A program made the position numbers and the translations under genes. A stretch of DNA of 64,000 bases from the IMG/VR virus record IMGVR_UViG_3300046524_000229, positions 1 to 64,000 of that record; one strand, written 5' to 3'. The stretch comes from a virus. Positions within the stretch are counted from its first letter, which is position 1, and every line of letters starts with the position of its first letter. Under the pieces are notes generated by a model. That model was not told the DNA's origin. It searched no databases and worked only from the letters and a program-made list of their open reading frames with translations. Below are positions 36,593-45,418 of the stretch, piece after piece.

Positions 36593-36613
36593 CAAGTTTA
36601 GTGCGCTTCATCT

Positions 36614-36655
36614 AAAATCCCAGTATAATCTGATTATCTGGGATTTTTTATTTTT
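36614..36655 (+). terminator. Terminator after the fibre genes
   Basis: AAATCCCAG pairs with CTGGGATTT and a T-tract follows. It separates the fibre genes from the endolysin gene. Confidence 0.85.
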
Positions 36656-36671
36656 ACAATTTGGAGTTGTT

Positions 36672-37121
36672 ATGAGAGAAGGTCTACCCCTTGTCAAAGA
36701 ATTTGAAGGTTGCAAGCTCGTTGCGTATCAGGACATCGTTGGCGTCTGGACGATTGGCTACGGTGAAACGTTGTGGCTGAACAGTTCTGGTCAACGTGTA
36801 AAAGTTTGGCCAGGCTTGACTATTACCCAAGCTCAAGCCGATGCAGATGTTGCAGGACGCTACGATGAGTTCGAAGCTAAAATCAAGGCTCTAATTAAAG
36901 TCCCAGTCACGTCTAATCAACTTGGAGCATTGGTAAGCTTTGCATATAACTTGGGCGAAGCTAGTCTAGCTGGATCCACACTATTAAAATTACTTAATGC
37001 AGGTGCTTCTCCTGCTACTGTCGCAGTTCAGTTTCCACGTTGGAACAAGGCTGGCGGCAAAGTTGTCGACGGACTTACACGTCGTAGAAATGCAGAAGCT
37101 GGACTATTTTTAACAAAGTAA
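36672..37121 (+). CDS. Endolysin, T4-type lysozyme (GH24)
   Basis: The protein has 149 residues. The catalytic triad has the exact T4 spacing: E12 (EFEGCKL), D21 (AYQD) and T27 (VWTIGYGET). A helical C-terminal lobe ends in RWNKAGGKVVDGLTRRRNAEAGLF, typical of the family. It hydrolyses peptidoglycan. There is no signal sequence, so it needs a holin to reach the wall. Confidence 0.93.
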   Translation: MREGLPLVKEFEGCKLVAYQDIVGVWTIGYGETLWLNSSGQRVKVWPGLTITQAQADADVAGRYDEFEAKIKALIKVPVTSNQLGALVSFAYNLGEASLAGSTLLKLLNAGASPATVAVQFPRWNKAGGKVVDGLTRRRNAEAGLFLTK

Positions 37122-37122
37122 A

Positions 37123-37371
37123 ATGACTATCAAATCTTTAATTTTCAGTCTTATTTCAGAAAATGACGGTAAGTCACTCTGTCCAATTAGACTCTTCGCA
37201 GCCGCTATAAGTGTACCGGCTATTCTATTTTTCGTTATAGGATATAGTATACTTATGTATCACGGCCATTTTGATCTTCAAAGCATGGCGAATACATTTG
37301 CTGTCCTGACAGGTGGATACGCAGCTCTAGGCGTGTCTGTTGGGTTGAAAATGCGTAACGAAACTCAGTAA
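37123..37371 (+). CDS. Small membrane protein, holin-like
   Basis: The protein has 82 residues with two likely membrane helices (about 23-45 and 54-74). It is directly downstream of the endolysin gene and directly upstream of the spanin genes. It may be the true holin or an accessory membrane protein. Confidence 0.6.
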   Translation: MTIKSLIFSLISENDGKSLCPIRLFAAAISVPAILFFVIGYSILMYHGHFDLQSMANTFAVLTGGYAALGVSVGLKMRNETQ

Positions 37372-37388
37372 CTTATAAGAGAAAACAA

Positions 37389-37811
37389 ATGTTATCTTTA
37401 ACAGGAATTAAGGCTTTCTTCAGCGGAGCTATCAACATCGTATTCATTTCGATTATTGTCGCTCTTTGTACTATTATCGGCGTTAGCTATCTCAGCAATC
37501 AGTCGAAGCAGAAAGAGATCGAGACTCTAAACGGCAAACTAGGCGTGGCACAGACTGAAGCCGCGCAGTTCCAAGGCGCAGCTAGCGATTGCACAGCTGG
37601 CGTGAGCGCTGTACAGGCTTCCGAAGCTGTTGCTGACCAAGCCGTAAGCGAAGCTGTAAGCGTTGCTACAGTAAAGGCTCAAATGTATGACAATCACGCT
37701 TCAACTGTGCTCAATGCGAAGCCTGCTGGCACTGACGACTATGCCAACAGCAAGGCCCTGATGGAATCTCTAATCGATAATCGTCAATCACAACTGGTCA
37801 CACCGAAATGA
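37389..37811 (+). CDS. Rz-like inner-membrane spanin
   Basis: The protein has 140 residues with one N-terminal membrane helix (about 16-34) followed by an alpha-helical periplasmic part. This is the i-spanin layout. The o-spanin gene overlaps its 3' end by 4 bases. Confidence 0.75.
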   Translation: MLSLTGIKAFFSGAINIVFISIIVALCTIIGVSYLSNQSKQKEIETLNGKLGVAQTEAAQFQGAASDCTAGVSAVQASEAVADQAVSEAVSVATVKAQMYDNHASTVLNAKPAGTDDYANSKALMESLIDNRQSQLVTPK

Positions 37812-38071
37812 AAAAACTAATACTAGTCCTCGCCGTAGCTCTTGCAGCCTGTGCGACTAAGCCTGAAATACGCTATGTCCCGCAGGAAGTCAAGGTTCCA
37901 GTCCCCGTCAAGTGCAAGGCTCCGAACATTGCCAAGCCGACGTACGACTTTAACAACGCAAAGAAAACAAATACGCTTTACACCAGTATTGGCTTGCTTG
38001 CAGCAGAGAACGATCATCTTTCAGCGTATACGATTAAACTAGAAGCTGCTTTGGCCGCTTGCACTAAATGA
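37808..38071 (+). CDS. Rz1-like outer-membrane spanin lipoprotein
   Basis: The protein has 87 residues. A signal peptide with a lipobox (ALAAC, Cys near 15) is followed by a Pro/Val/Lys stretch (VPQEVKVPVPVKC). This matches o-spanins, which span to the outer membrane and join Rz in the last lysis step. It implies a Gram-negative host. Confidence 0.8.
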   Translation: MKKLILVLAVALAACATKPEIRYVPQEVKVPVPVKCKAPNIAKPTYDFNNAKKTNTLYTSIGLLAAENDHLSAYTIKLEAALAACTK

Positions 38072-38442
38072 CACATAGACACTTCTTTAACATTGAACTA
38101 ACAGAGGGCTCCGATTATTCGGAGTCTTTTGTTTATGCAGACCCTTCCACGACACTGCCTATTTCTCTGACTGGCTACTCAGCAGACATGAAGGTACGTA
38201 TCGCCATGAATGGGAATTACAACGCCTATGCTAATCCCGACTTCGTTCTGGAACTCAGCACGACAACAGGAGAAATTGTACTTGGCGGAGACACTGGAAC
38301 TGTAACTGTGAATATCTCTGGCGACAAGACTTCGGGTTTGAATTGGAATAGAGGTGCTTATACATTGTTCCTTATTTCACCTTCTGGTGGGCGAGCCAAG
38401 TTCATTGAAGGGTTCATAACTATCAACGGGAGCACGTTGTAA
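38068..38442 (+). CDS. Hypothetical beta-rich protein
   Basis: This 124-residue protein looks like a single beta sandwich. It overlaps the spanin gene by 4 bases and precedes the PAAR gene by 2 bp, so it may belong to the spike/baseplate set. The function is unknown. Confidence 0.5.
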   Translation: MTHRHFFNIELTEGSDYSESFVYADPSTTLPISLTGYSADMKVRIAMNGNYNAYANPDFVLELSTTTGEIVLGGDTGTVTVNISGDKTSGLNWNRGAYTLFLISPSGGRAKFIEGFITINGSTL

Positions 38443-38444
38443 TC

Positions 38445-38756
38445 ATGGGTCAAGGCGTTGCACGGGTAAATGATATTGTGAGTGGAACATGCAGAGCATC
38501 TGCTCCAAATCATCCACGTCAATTCACGGGAGTCTGGATTTCTGGCTCTGATGTTTGTCAGGCTGATAACCTGGGCATAGTCCGGGTTGGTGATGTAGGC
38601 GTGACTGATTGTAATCATCACTTTACAGCAGTTGCAGGCTCTGATATATCTACAGCGGATAACCTGGCAATTCACCGCGTAGGTGATCCAGTCACCGTGC
38701 AGGAAGGTGGCGAAGGTACAACAATTACCGGTTCCGATACGGTAACAACAGAATAA
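38445..38756 (+). CDS. PAAR-domain spike tip protein
   Basis: The protein has 103 residues. VARVNDIVSG, IVRVGDVGV and IHRVGDPV are the repeated short strands of a PAAR tip, and Cys/His residues near 50-56 (DCNHH) could bind the metal at the point. It would cap the central spike and pierce the outer membrane. Confidence 0.85.
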   Translation: MGQGVARVNDIVSGTCRASAPNHPRQFTGVWISGSDVCQADNLGIVRVGDVGVTDCNHHFTAVAGSDISTADNLAIHRVGDPVTVQEGGEGTTITGSDTVTTE

Positions 38757-38758
38757 TT

Positions 38759-40060
38759 ATGAGCGTAAATCTAACAACAGCTATCGCAGCCTTTGCTGCA
38801 GGAACCGCAATCGTGGACTTGGTCACTCCGGGCTTGGCTTCGATAACAAGTCACGGTAGCCCTCTGGCTAGTCTTTCCGCTATTCCAGGTATGTCTACGG
38901 CATCAACTACTATCAATTCGATGGTATCGTCTGCGACTACCCAGTGGAATTCTATACTTTCCCAGCTTAGCGTTGCCCTTCCCGCTATGAAGGCCGTGCA
39001 TGTGCTTGAAAGTAAAATGGCTATGGCATCGACGCCAGGTATTGCTCCGACTACGGCTGGATCTACGTCTTTCCAAGCTTACTTCGGAGCTATCGATACG
39101 GTTAAGACACAAGTTACGAACCTTCAGACTTCTGTAACTAACTCCATCAATACACTAGGTACTAGCGCTCTGTCAGTCTCTGGTGTGACTGGCACAGGAA
39201 CTGCTGCTCTTACTTCTCTTGCTAGCAAGATCCCTCCCGCAACGATTCCTGATGGCAGTGGCGGGACTATGACTAACCCTGCTTACACTTCGTTTATGTC
39301 AACGAATAGTAGTACGTTCAGTTCGATGACAACTGCAGCGAACAGTCTAAATTCAACCGTAGCTACGGCCAATACCGCAGTCACAGCTCAATTCTCTGCT
39401 GCAAGCTCAGCTTTTACAAATGGCGTCAACTCGCTTAAGGCTTGCGCTTTTGCAACTTTCTGTGCCCAGCCTCAACCAGCAGCTGTATCAGCGGTTATTG
39501 CAAAGACTGTCGATACAACGAAAGTACCTTCTACGGCACAACTGGCAGTAGCTTCTCAGTCTACGCAGACGTGGATGAGTGCTCAGAATACTACTTCGAC
39601 TCCAGTATCTGGTCCGGATCCAGTAGCTACGACAACTACTACGGTTCCGACTATTAATACTCCACCGTCTGATCCTAACAACTTCACTGCGTCAGGCTGT
39701 ACTGCAGGACAACTGTCCGCTATTGATTCCCAAGTCGAATCTCAGTTGGCTGTCGCTACTTCTACTCAGTCAGCATTCGCTACTGCAAAGCAGAACCTTG
39801 ATGCGTTGATGAAGTCGCTTAACTGGGCGAACATAGACAAGAGCACTAATCCTACTGGGTACCAAACTACCCTTAATACGATTCTGGCTTCTCCCCAAAG
39901 AGCAGCTTACGATGCAGCACAAGGTCCGTATAAAACTGCGCGTCAGCTATACTTCAGGCTTCAAGATATCCAGATGTATATGCATAAGCAAGGACCTTTG
40001 CCAGGGAATCCAAATGGACCTTGGACTATGAATGACTTTTTGCCGGGTTCGTCAAGCTAA
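38759..40060 (+). CDS. Large Ala/Ser/Thr-rich virion protein
   Basis: This 433-residue protein is dominated by Ala, Ser and Thr, probably helical, with a proline-containing linker (about 270-305) and a more ordered C-terminal part. It follows the PAAR gene, so it may be a spike- or baseplate-linked component. It has no recognised domain. Confidence 0.5.
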   Translation: MSVNLTTAIAAFAAGTAIVDLVTPGLASITSHGSPLASLSAIPGMSTASTTINSMVSSATTQWNSILSQLSVALPAMKAVHVLESKMAMASTPGIAPTTAGSTSFQAYFGAIDTVKTQVTNLQTSVTNSINTLGTSALSVSGVTGTGTAALTSLASKIPPATIPDGSGGTMTNPAYTSFMSTNSSTFSSMTTAANSLNSTVATANTAVTAQFSAASSAFTNGVNSLKACAFATFCAQPQPAAVSAVIAKTVDTTKVPSTAQLAVASQSTQTWMSAQNTTSTPVSGPDPVATTTTTVPTINTPPSDPNNFTASGCTAGQLSAIDSQVESQLAVATSTQSAFATAKQNLDALMKSLNWANIDKSTNPTGYQTTLNTILASPQRAAYDAAQGPYKTARQLYFRLQDIQMYMHKQGPLPGNPNGPWTMNDFLPGSSS

Positions 40061-40096
40061 TCAAGTAAAATAAGAGCACAACTTTAGAGAAATACC

Positions 40097-40318
40097 ATGT
40101 CCTACTCCCCCGCCTCCACACGAATATTCGTTGAGTTAGTATTCGACTCAACTGGTTCCAACCTTATTAGCCCAGGTTCTATGTCTCATACCTACGGTTA
40201 CGACGGATCTAGTAACCTTACTACCGATACCGTAACAGATAATTCTGGTACCTGGATCAAAACTTATACCTATTCCGGCACGACGTTGACCGGTGAAAGC
40301 GCGTGGGTGAAGCAATGA
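40097..40318 (+). CDS. Small tail-associated protein
   Basis: The protein has 73 residues and is beta-rich with many Ser and Thr. It overlaps the esterase-like gene (ATGA). TAAAATA at 40066-40072 lies about 25 bp before it and could be its promoter. Confidence 0.5.
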   Translation: MSYSPASTRIFVELVFDSTGSNLISPGSMSHTYGYDGSSNLTTDTVTDNSGTWIKTYTYSGTTLTGESAWVKQ

Positions 40319-41601
40319 GCGTAAGTTTTGGTGATTTCAAAAAGCTAGCCAAGTTAGCGAATTTGGGCAGTAGTGGCGGTTCTTCTACTCCGAGTGGTCA
40401 AACTGTGCGTAATATTGCCACACGTTGCCGTAACAATTATCAGACATTTGCTACTGCTGCTAGAGGTATTAGAAGCCGTACGTACCATATTAATATGGGC
40501 GATGATATTCAGTCATCAGATGGAATTCAGGTTGTAGTTGCAAACTGGCTTGCAAACAACATCGGTGAAACTGCTACAAGTGTAACTAGCACCGAATATA
40601 TTTCTATTGAATACCCTATTGGTATTTTTACGATTGCAACCTGGAGCAATGTAACAGGCGTTGCATCGTCTCAGTCTGCACCATGTCCTGGTGGCCAGGA
40701 AATAAAGACAGATTTTATTAAAGTGGCTATCCCAAAAGGGGCTGGGTTTTTCGTAAACCATATTGCTACGTACCCTTCCGCTATTAACCCGCCTGTGTCT
40801 TCGACGGGAACTACGTCCCTGGCAGAACCGGCAGTATCGTATTACTGGACAGATGCACAGCTTACAGCGTTGACTACTGACATTCGTGCATTCTTGACGG
40901 GTACTACCTTATCAGGTGGTCAAACAACAGGCGGTGCGTTTGCACAATTCCCGGTAGCTATTCTCGGTAAGTCATCTGTACCGAGCGTTATAATCTATGG
41001 AGATAGCCGAGCTTCGGGACGTTCAGACGGTACAGCAGCTACTGCTGCATGTGATTTCGGATACTGGGGTATTGGAGAAATTGCCCGTTCTATCGGGCAC
41101 GCACTTCCCTATACTAATTTTGGTTGTGAAACAGATACGATTCAAAATTTTAACGCTCAACATACGTTCCGTGCAAGAATTGCGCAGTATCACCAATACG
41201 TTCACTTTGAATATGGTATTAACGACTTGACAGCTGGTCGTACTGCTGCAGTAATCTCAGCAGCTTTGGCTAGTGCATATGCCCTCTTTCCATCACAGAA
41301 AGTTTCACAGTCGACTATTCCGCCTGTTACGACTTCTACAGATGTATGGGTCACAACTGCTAACCAAACTGTAGTAGCGTCGAATCCTCAACGCACTGCT
41401 TTGAATGACATCATTAGAACAAAACCGGCTCCTTTGTGGAATTACTTTGAAATAGCAGATGTGTTTGAAACCTCTCGTAATAGTGGTATCTGGAACATTC
41501 TAAACGGTCAGGCGTTGACAGGTGATGGTACGCATGAAACTCCTATTGGATATCAATTAATCCAAACATCGGGTGCTATTAACACGGCACTTTTTACTTA
41601 A
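40315..41601 (+). CDS. Tail spike with SGNH/GDSL esterase-like domain
   Basis: I chose the ATG at 40315 because it overlaps the previous stop. The protein has about 428 residues. The hydrolase part begins at IIYGDSRASG (about 225-234), which holds the GDS nucleophile. GINDL (about 302-306) is block III, and DGTHETPIGYQ near the end supplies the Asp and His of block V. Such domains remove acyl groups from surface polysaccharide. The N-terminal ~215 residues are likely attachment and beta structure. Confidence 0.75.
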   Translation: MSVSFGDFKKLAKLANLGSSGGSSTPSGQTVRNIATRCRNNYQTFATAARGIRSRTYHINMGDDIQSSDGIQVVVANWLANNIGETATSVTSTEYISIEYPIGIFTIATWSNVTGVASSQSAPCPGGQEIKTDFIKVAIPKGAGFFVNHIATYPSAINPPVSSTGTTSLAEPAVSYYWTDAQLTALTTDIRAFLTGTTLSGGQTTGGAFAQFPVAILGKSSVPSVIIYGDSRASGRSDGTAATAACDFGYWGIGEIARSIGHALPYTNFGCETDTIQNFNAQHTFRARIAQYHQYVHFEYGINDLTAGRTAAVISAALASAYALFPSQKVSQSTIPPVTTSTDVWVTTANQTVVASNPQRTALNDIIRTKPAPLWNYFEIADVFETSRNSGIWNILNGQALTGDGTHETPIGYQLIQTSGAINTALFT

Positions 41602-41611
41602 CAACAGAACC

Positions 41612-42295
41612 ATGAGCCTAGTAACCTTAAACACTGTCAGATATCTTACCGCTGACGACGTATACCATTACACAGTGGACAATCGTCCCCTCCAGGATTT
41701 GGCATCGAATGATGTTCTGCTCCAAGCTGGGCTTGACATTCTTGCAGCTTCTATTTCTGCAGGCGGTGTTACCTCGCAAGACTTCATTGCAGGAACAGAC
41801 TTTACAGTCAATGTAACGACTTCGCTTACACTTAGTAGCGCCCCGGCAACCATCAACTCCTTGTGGATCTTTTTCGACGGTGTCTACCAAAACGTTACAA
41901 CCTACACGTTGAACGGTAACGTCGTTACTTTTGGCTCAGTTATTCCAACAGGGGTTAGTTCCGTTGAAATCAAGTGGTCAAATGCAGGATCCGTAAACGC
42001 ATTCTCTACTACTTCAGTACTTACAGTGGGTGATGCTAATTCTACCCTTCCAGTAGCTCGGGATACTGTTGTCGTGTTCAACGCCCCAATCACTGCAAAT
42101 CGTACTGCAACGTTGTCGACAAGTTCGACTCAGGGATTTAAGGTCAGAGTAGTTCGTAGCGCATCCGCAACCGGAGCATTTTCAATTACCGTTTCTAACG
42201 GCACGGGTCTAAAGATCCTCAATTCGATAAGCACCTGGGCTGATTTCATCTATACAGGCACTGCCTGGATCGAAACGGCCAGCGGAAGCCTGTAG
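41612..42295 (+). CDS. Tail fibre/adhesin-like protein
   Basis: I chose the ATG at 41612, because the upstream in-frame ATG lies inside the previous gene. The protein has about 227 residues. The N-terminal phrase DDVYHYTVDNRPLQDLASNDVLLQAGLD is shared by phage adhesin/collar proteins. A beta-rich C-terminus follows. Confidence 0.6.
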   Translation: MSLVTLNTVRYLTADDVYHYTVDNRPLQDLASNDVLLQAGLDILAASISAGGVTSQDFIAGTDFTVNVTTSLTLSSAPATINSLWIFFDGVYQNVTTYTLNGNVVTFGSVIPTGVSSVEIKWSNAGSVNAFSTTSVLTVGDANSTLPVARDTVVVFNAPITANRTATLSTSSTQGFKVRVVRSASATGAFSITVSNGTGLKILNSISTWADFIYTGTAWIETASGSL

Positions 42296-42344
42296 TCTAA
42301 AATATAGCGGGGCCTAAAGCCCTTTCTCTTTTTAGGAAATACAA

Positions 42345-42977
42345 ATGACTTTCAATTATGTACAAAGCTTCCCGAACGACGAACTTGGAACAGTAGTTTT
42401 CACAGGCAGTTCTGCAGGGGCTTACACCCTTGGAGACGCTCATGCTACTCCTGGTATCAAAGTTGTTCTGAAGAATCAAGGAACTGGCGTTGTTACGGTT
42501 TCAACGTCGAATAGCCAAACGATTGACGGAGCTTCAACGTATCAACTGGTTAACCAATACCAGGAAGTAACGTTTCAAAGTGACGGCACTAACTGGATGG
42601 TTATCGCTCATGTAGCTTCGGTAGCGTCTACAGTTGCTATCGCTCCGGTTAACCTCACTGCACAAGCTGCAGCTATCAATGCTACTACGCTTTACGCTGC
42701 GCCCGCTGCTGGTATGTATCGTGTTTCTGTTGACGGTATCGTCACTACGGTCGGTACTGCTGGTACGCTAGGCATCACCATCGCAAGTAACAACGGCGTT
42801 GCAGCACTAAGCCAAACGTCTGGTACCGCAAACCTTACGGTTCTAGGTGCAGAGATTTCGACTGAATTCACGCTTTACTCGGCTGCTGGCCAGAACATTA
42901 CCTACGCAACGGCTCTAGCTGGCGCAACGGGTACTCCTGCTTATGCACTGCGTATTCGTGTTTCGTACCTTGGTTAA
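42345..42977 (+). CDS. Tail/fibre surface protein
   Basis: The protein has 210 residues. The first half resembles the beta tip seen in other fibre genes here (VVLKNQGTGVVTVSTSNSQTIDG), and the second half (about 115-210) looks like a compact beta domain. TAAAATA at 42298-42304 lies 40 bp upstream, and a terminator follows. Confidence 0.55.
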   Translation: MTFNYVQSFPNDELGTVVFTGSSAGAYTLGDAHATPGIKVVLKNQGTGVVTVSTSNSQTIDGASTYQLVNQYQEVTFQSDGTNWMVIAHVASVASTVAIAPVNLTAQAAAINATTLYAAPAAGMYRVSVDGIVTTVGTAGTLGITIASNNGVAALSQTSGTANLTVLGAEISTEFTLYSAAGQNITYATALAGATGTPAYALRIRVSYLG

Positions 42978-42996
42978 GATTTAACTGTTTAAATAA

Positions 42997-43022
42997 GGCC
43001 GGGCTTAGTCCCGGCTTTTTCG
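42997..43022 (+). terminator. Terminator
   Basis: GCCGGG pairs with CCCGGC and is followed by TTTTTC. It ends the transcript carrying the 210-residue tail protein. TAAAATA at 43036-43042 then precedes the tailspike gene. Confidence 0.8.
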
Positions 43023-43063
43023 TTTCTGACTCCATTAAAATAGGAGTCTAACCTTACAATAAC

Positions 43064-44767
43064 ATGGCTACTTTTCCTGGTTCAAAACTCATTAAATTCA
43101 CAGCGTCCCTACTTGGTATAGGCGGCGTTGATAGATCCCTGCATGAAAAACTTTCAGATCACATCAGTGTTGGAGATTTTGGAGCGAAGGGGAATGGCAC
43201 CGCTGATGATACAAATGCTTTCAAAGCAGCAGTTGCTTATGTACAAAACATAGTCACTACACAAAACTCTGGATATCCTACTCCTTCAATCATGATCCCG
43301 TCGGGTATTTACAAGCTCACGGACACGATCAACATCTTTCCTTGGACACGTTTCATGTCAGAAGGAAGCGTGACCTTGGACTTCTCAGGTCTTGTTGATA
43401 CTTCAAAGAACGGTATCGTTTGCAGAAATGAACAGACTACGATTCCTCTTGGTAACATGAAGTTTGGTACGAAGAGTTCGTTCCTGAATGGAACACGTGG
43501 AACTATCTGTATTCAAGGTCCGGGCAAAGCTACATCGACGGGTTGGGGCATCGTAGTAGGCAACACTACAACCTCGTCTAGTCCTATCCGTGACACTGGC
43601 GGAGAAGGCGTTATCGTTACTGGCTGGAGAGGTGCGTTAAAGTATGATCCGATCAATACCTACCTGATCACATGGAAGGATTGCCGCTTCGAACAGAATC
43701 AAAATGAAAGCGTTTACGTAAGCTTGGCTTCCGGCTCGGTTATGAACAGTGGTGAGCGTATGACGTTCATCAACTGTACATTCGCAGCGGCTTCTAATGC
43801 TCTGTACCACAACTGCGACGGCTTTAACTACGAATTCATCGGGTGCTCGTTTGACTATCACACAGTCCCGTTCCTGTTCGGTCCTCAAGGTCGCTACACA
43901 AGCCTTAAAGTTACTAACGCTCACATCGAAGCCTTTGACGGTGCAGTTGTCGACGCTTCCGGTTCAGGCCAATATGTGGAAGTAATCTTTAGCGCTGTGG
44001 AAATCTTGCCTACGGCATACGTTAACACGTCAACCGTAGTATGCTCACCAAGCCGTACGTTGTTCAAAGGTAATTCTGCCAATACAATGCGTCTCGCTAT
44101 TAATGGCATGAATCTTCTTTACACGATTCGTCCTTACTTGGCTGATACGCCTATCATTGATGACAACGTTCAACTCGTAGGGCTTAATGGCGTTATGTTC
44201 CGTTCATGGTACGGGGTTCTTTCACGCTCGAAGTCACTTGGTCGAGACTACGGCTTCACAGCGAATACCTTAGGTACAAGCGCTGACGCACTTACATATT
44301 GGGTTAGAGATACTGGGACTGGCGTTATCGTAAGCGTTGATGTGCGTGACATTCAGACCTCTACACTAGGTCAATCATTACACTTACATGGCACAGATGC
44401 AAGCCTGTCAACCATTACGTTCCACACGGTTGATACGTTTGTGTGTACTCCGGGACAGATCTTCTATCCTAACTGCGACGTGTACGCTGATGGAACTACA
44501 GGTAACCTTGGCGTTCGTGTGTTTGTACGTTTCTATGACTACTCAGGCGCTCTCGTTACACCTACGTCAGACTTTGGAACTACATATCTACTTTCTGACT
44601 TATACGCTGACGCATCGGTTCCTACCTTCTCTTCAGGCAGAACAAGAGCTGTGGCTATCAATGGCGGTATTGTGATTGCCCCGCCTTTCGCAGCTACATG
44701 CAGAGTCTACTTGACGGTTTCTCAATTCTTGGGCGACGTTTATATCAAGAACGTACGAGCTACCTAA
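43064..44767 (+). CDS. Tailspike with pectate-lyase-like beta-helix
   Basis: The protein has 567 residues. HISVGDFGAKGNGTADDTNAFKAAVAYV (about 32-60) is the classic N-terminal cap of the pectate_lyase_3 beta-helix. Repeats with short strands run to about 330, and a beta-rich C-terminal domain follows. Such trimeric spikes bind and cleave capsule or O-antigen. The active site cannot be assigned from sequence alone. Confidence 0.85.
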   Translation: MATFPGSKLIKFTASLLGIGGVDRSLHEKLSDHISVGDFGAKGNGTADDTNAFKAAVAYVQNIVTTQNSGYPTPSIMIPSGIYKLTDTINIFPWTRFMSEGSVTLDFSGLVDTSKNGIVCRNEQTTIPLGNMKFGTKSSFLNGTRGTICIQGPGKATSTGWGIVVGNTTTSSSPIRDTGGEGVIVTGWRGALKYDPINTYLITWKDCRFEQNQNESVYVSLASGSVMNSGERMTFINCTFAAASNALYHNCDGFNYEFIGCSFDYHTVPFLFGPQGRYTSLKVTNAHIEAFDGAVVDASGSGQYVEVIFSAVEILPTAYVNTSTVVCSPSRTLFKGNSANTMRLAINGMNLLYTIRPYLADTPIIDDNVQLVGLNGVMFRSWYGVLSRSKSLGRDYGFTANTLGTSADALTYWVRDTGTGVIVSVDVRDIQTSTLGQSLHLHGTDASLSTITFHTVDTFVCTPGQIFYPNCDVYADGTTGNLGVRVFVRFYDYSGALVTPTSDFGTTYLLSDLYADASVPTFSSGRTRAVAINGGIVIAPPFAATCRVYLTVSQFLGDVYIKNVRAT

Positions 44768-44779
44768 CTTCAACAAGCT

Positions 44780-44811
44780 AAAAAAAGCCAGGCGATAAAC
44801 CTGGCTTTTTC
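44780..44811. terminator. Bidirectional terminator
   Basis: AGCCAGG pairs with CCTGGCT, with an A-tract on the left and a T-tract on the right. It lies between the convergent tailspike and leftward genes. Confidence 0.85.
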
Positions 44812-44815
44812 ATTA

Positions 44816-45370
44816 CTACCCTTTGTCTCTGATACGATCAATCTTCGGCTTTAACTCGGAGCCAAGCCTCACAATTTCAGCAATGTCTGAAGCTATACTG
44901 AAGAAGGGATTTGCTTGCTTTTGTAATTCAACAAGCTGCGCCTGAGCAGTGCTTTGGACGTCGACCTCGACCGGCTTTGTAACCTGCTGCACCGATGTAG
45001 AGTTTTGGACAACTCTAGGTTGAGGCTGTACCGTCTGTCTAGATGGCTCAATTCGGTAGGATACAGGCGGCACTGCTTTAGGAGACTCAGCTTTAACCGG
45101 TGCTTTATCCTCATTCTCTCCTTGTTCAAGGTCATCCAGAATCTGTCTTGCCTTGTTGGCAGTTGTCGTTTCAAAAGTAAGCTCCCCATCAAACTCAGGA
45201 TTGCTGAGAGTAACCTTCACCCTATCTTCGTAATACTGAAACAGAACATCAAACTCGATTTTCAGAGTTGTAGTCTCTGCGTCCTCATCCAGCACTTCAT
45301 CTTTCTTCCTGTACTTATCAGGATCATCAACATTATCATGCCAATGACGATTGTTGTACAACATCTTCAA
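44816..45370 (-). CDS. Hypothetical protein
   Basis: This 184-residue protein has an acidic N-terminal part containing a likely small beta domain (TLKIEFDVLFQYYEDRVKVTL), a Pro/Val/Gln-rich linker (about 90-145), and a helical C-terminus. It is not recognised. It is the last gene of a leftward unit that ends at the shared terminator. Confidence 0.5.
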   Translation of the reverse strand: MKMLYNNRHWHDNVDDPDKYRKKDEVLDEDAETTTLKIEFDVLFQYYEDRVKVTLSNPEFDGELTFETTTANKARQILDDLEQGENEDKAPVKAESPKAVPPVSYRIEPSRQTVQPQPRVVQNSTSVQQVTKPVEVDVQSTAQAQLVELQKQANPFFSIASDIAEIVRLGSELKPKIDRIRDKG

Positions 45371-45375
45371 AACTC

Positions 45376-45399
45376 CAAAAAGCCCGACTAAGCGGGCTC
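45376..45399 (-). terminator. Terminator after the dUTPase-like gene
   Basis: On the minus strand AGCCCGC pairs with CGGGCT and is followed by TTTTTGG. Confidence 0.75.
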
Positions 45400-45418
45400 A
45401 TTACTAATTACTCAAGAA

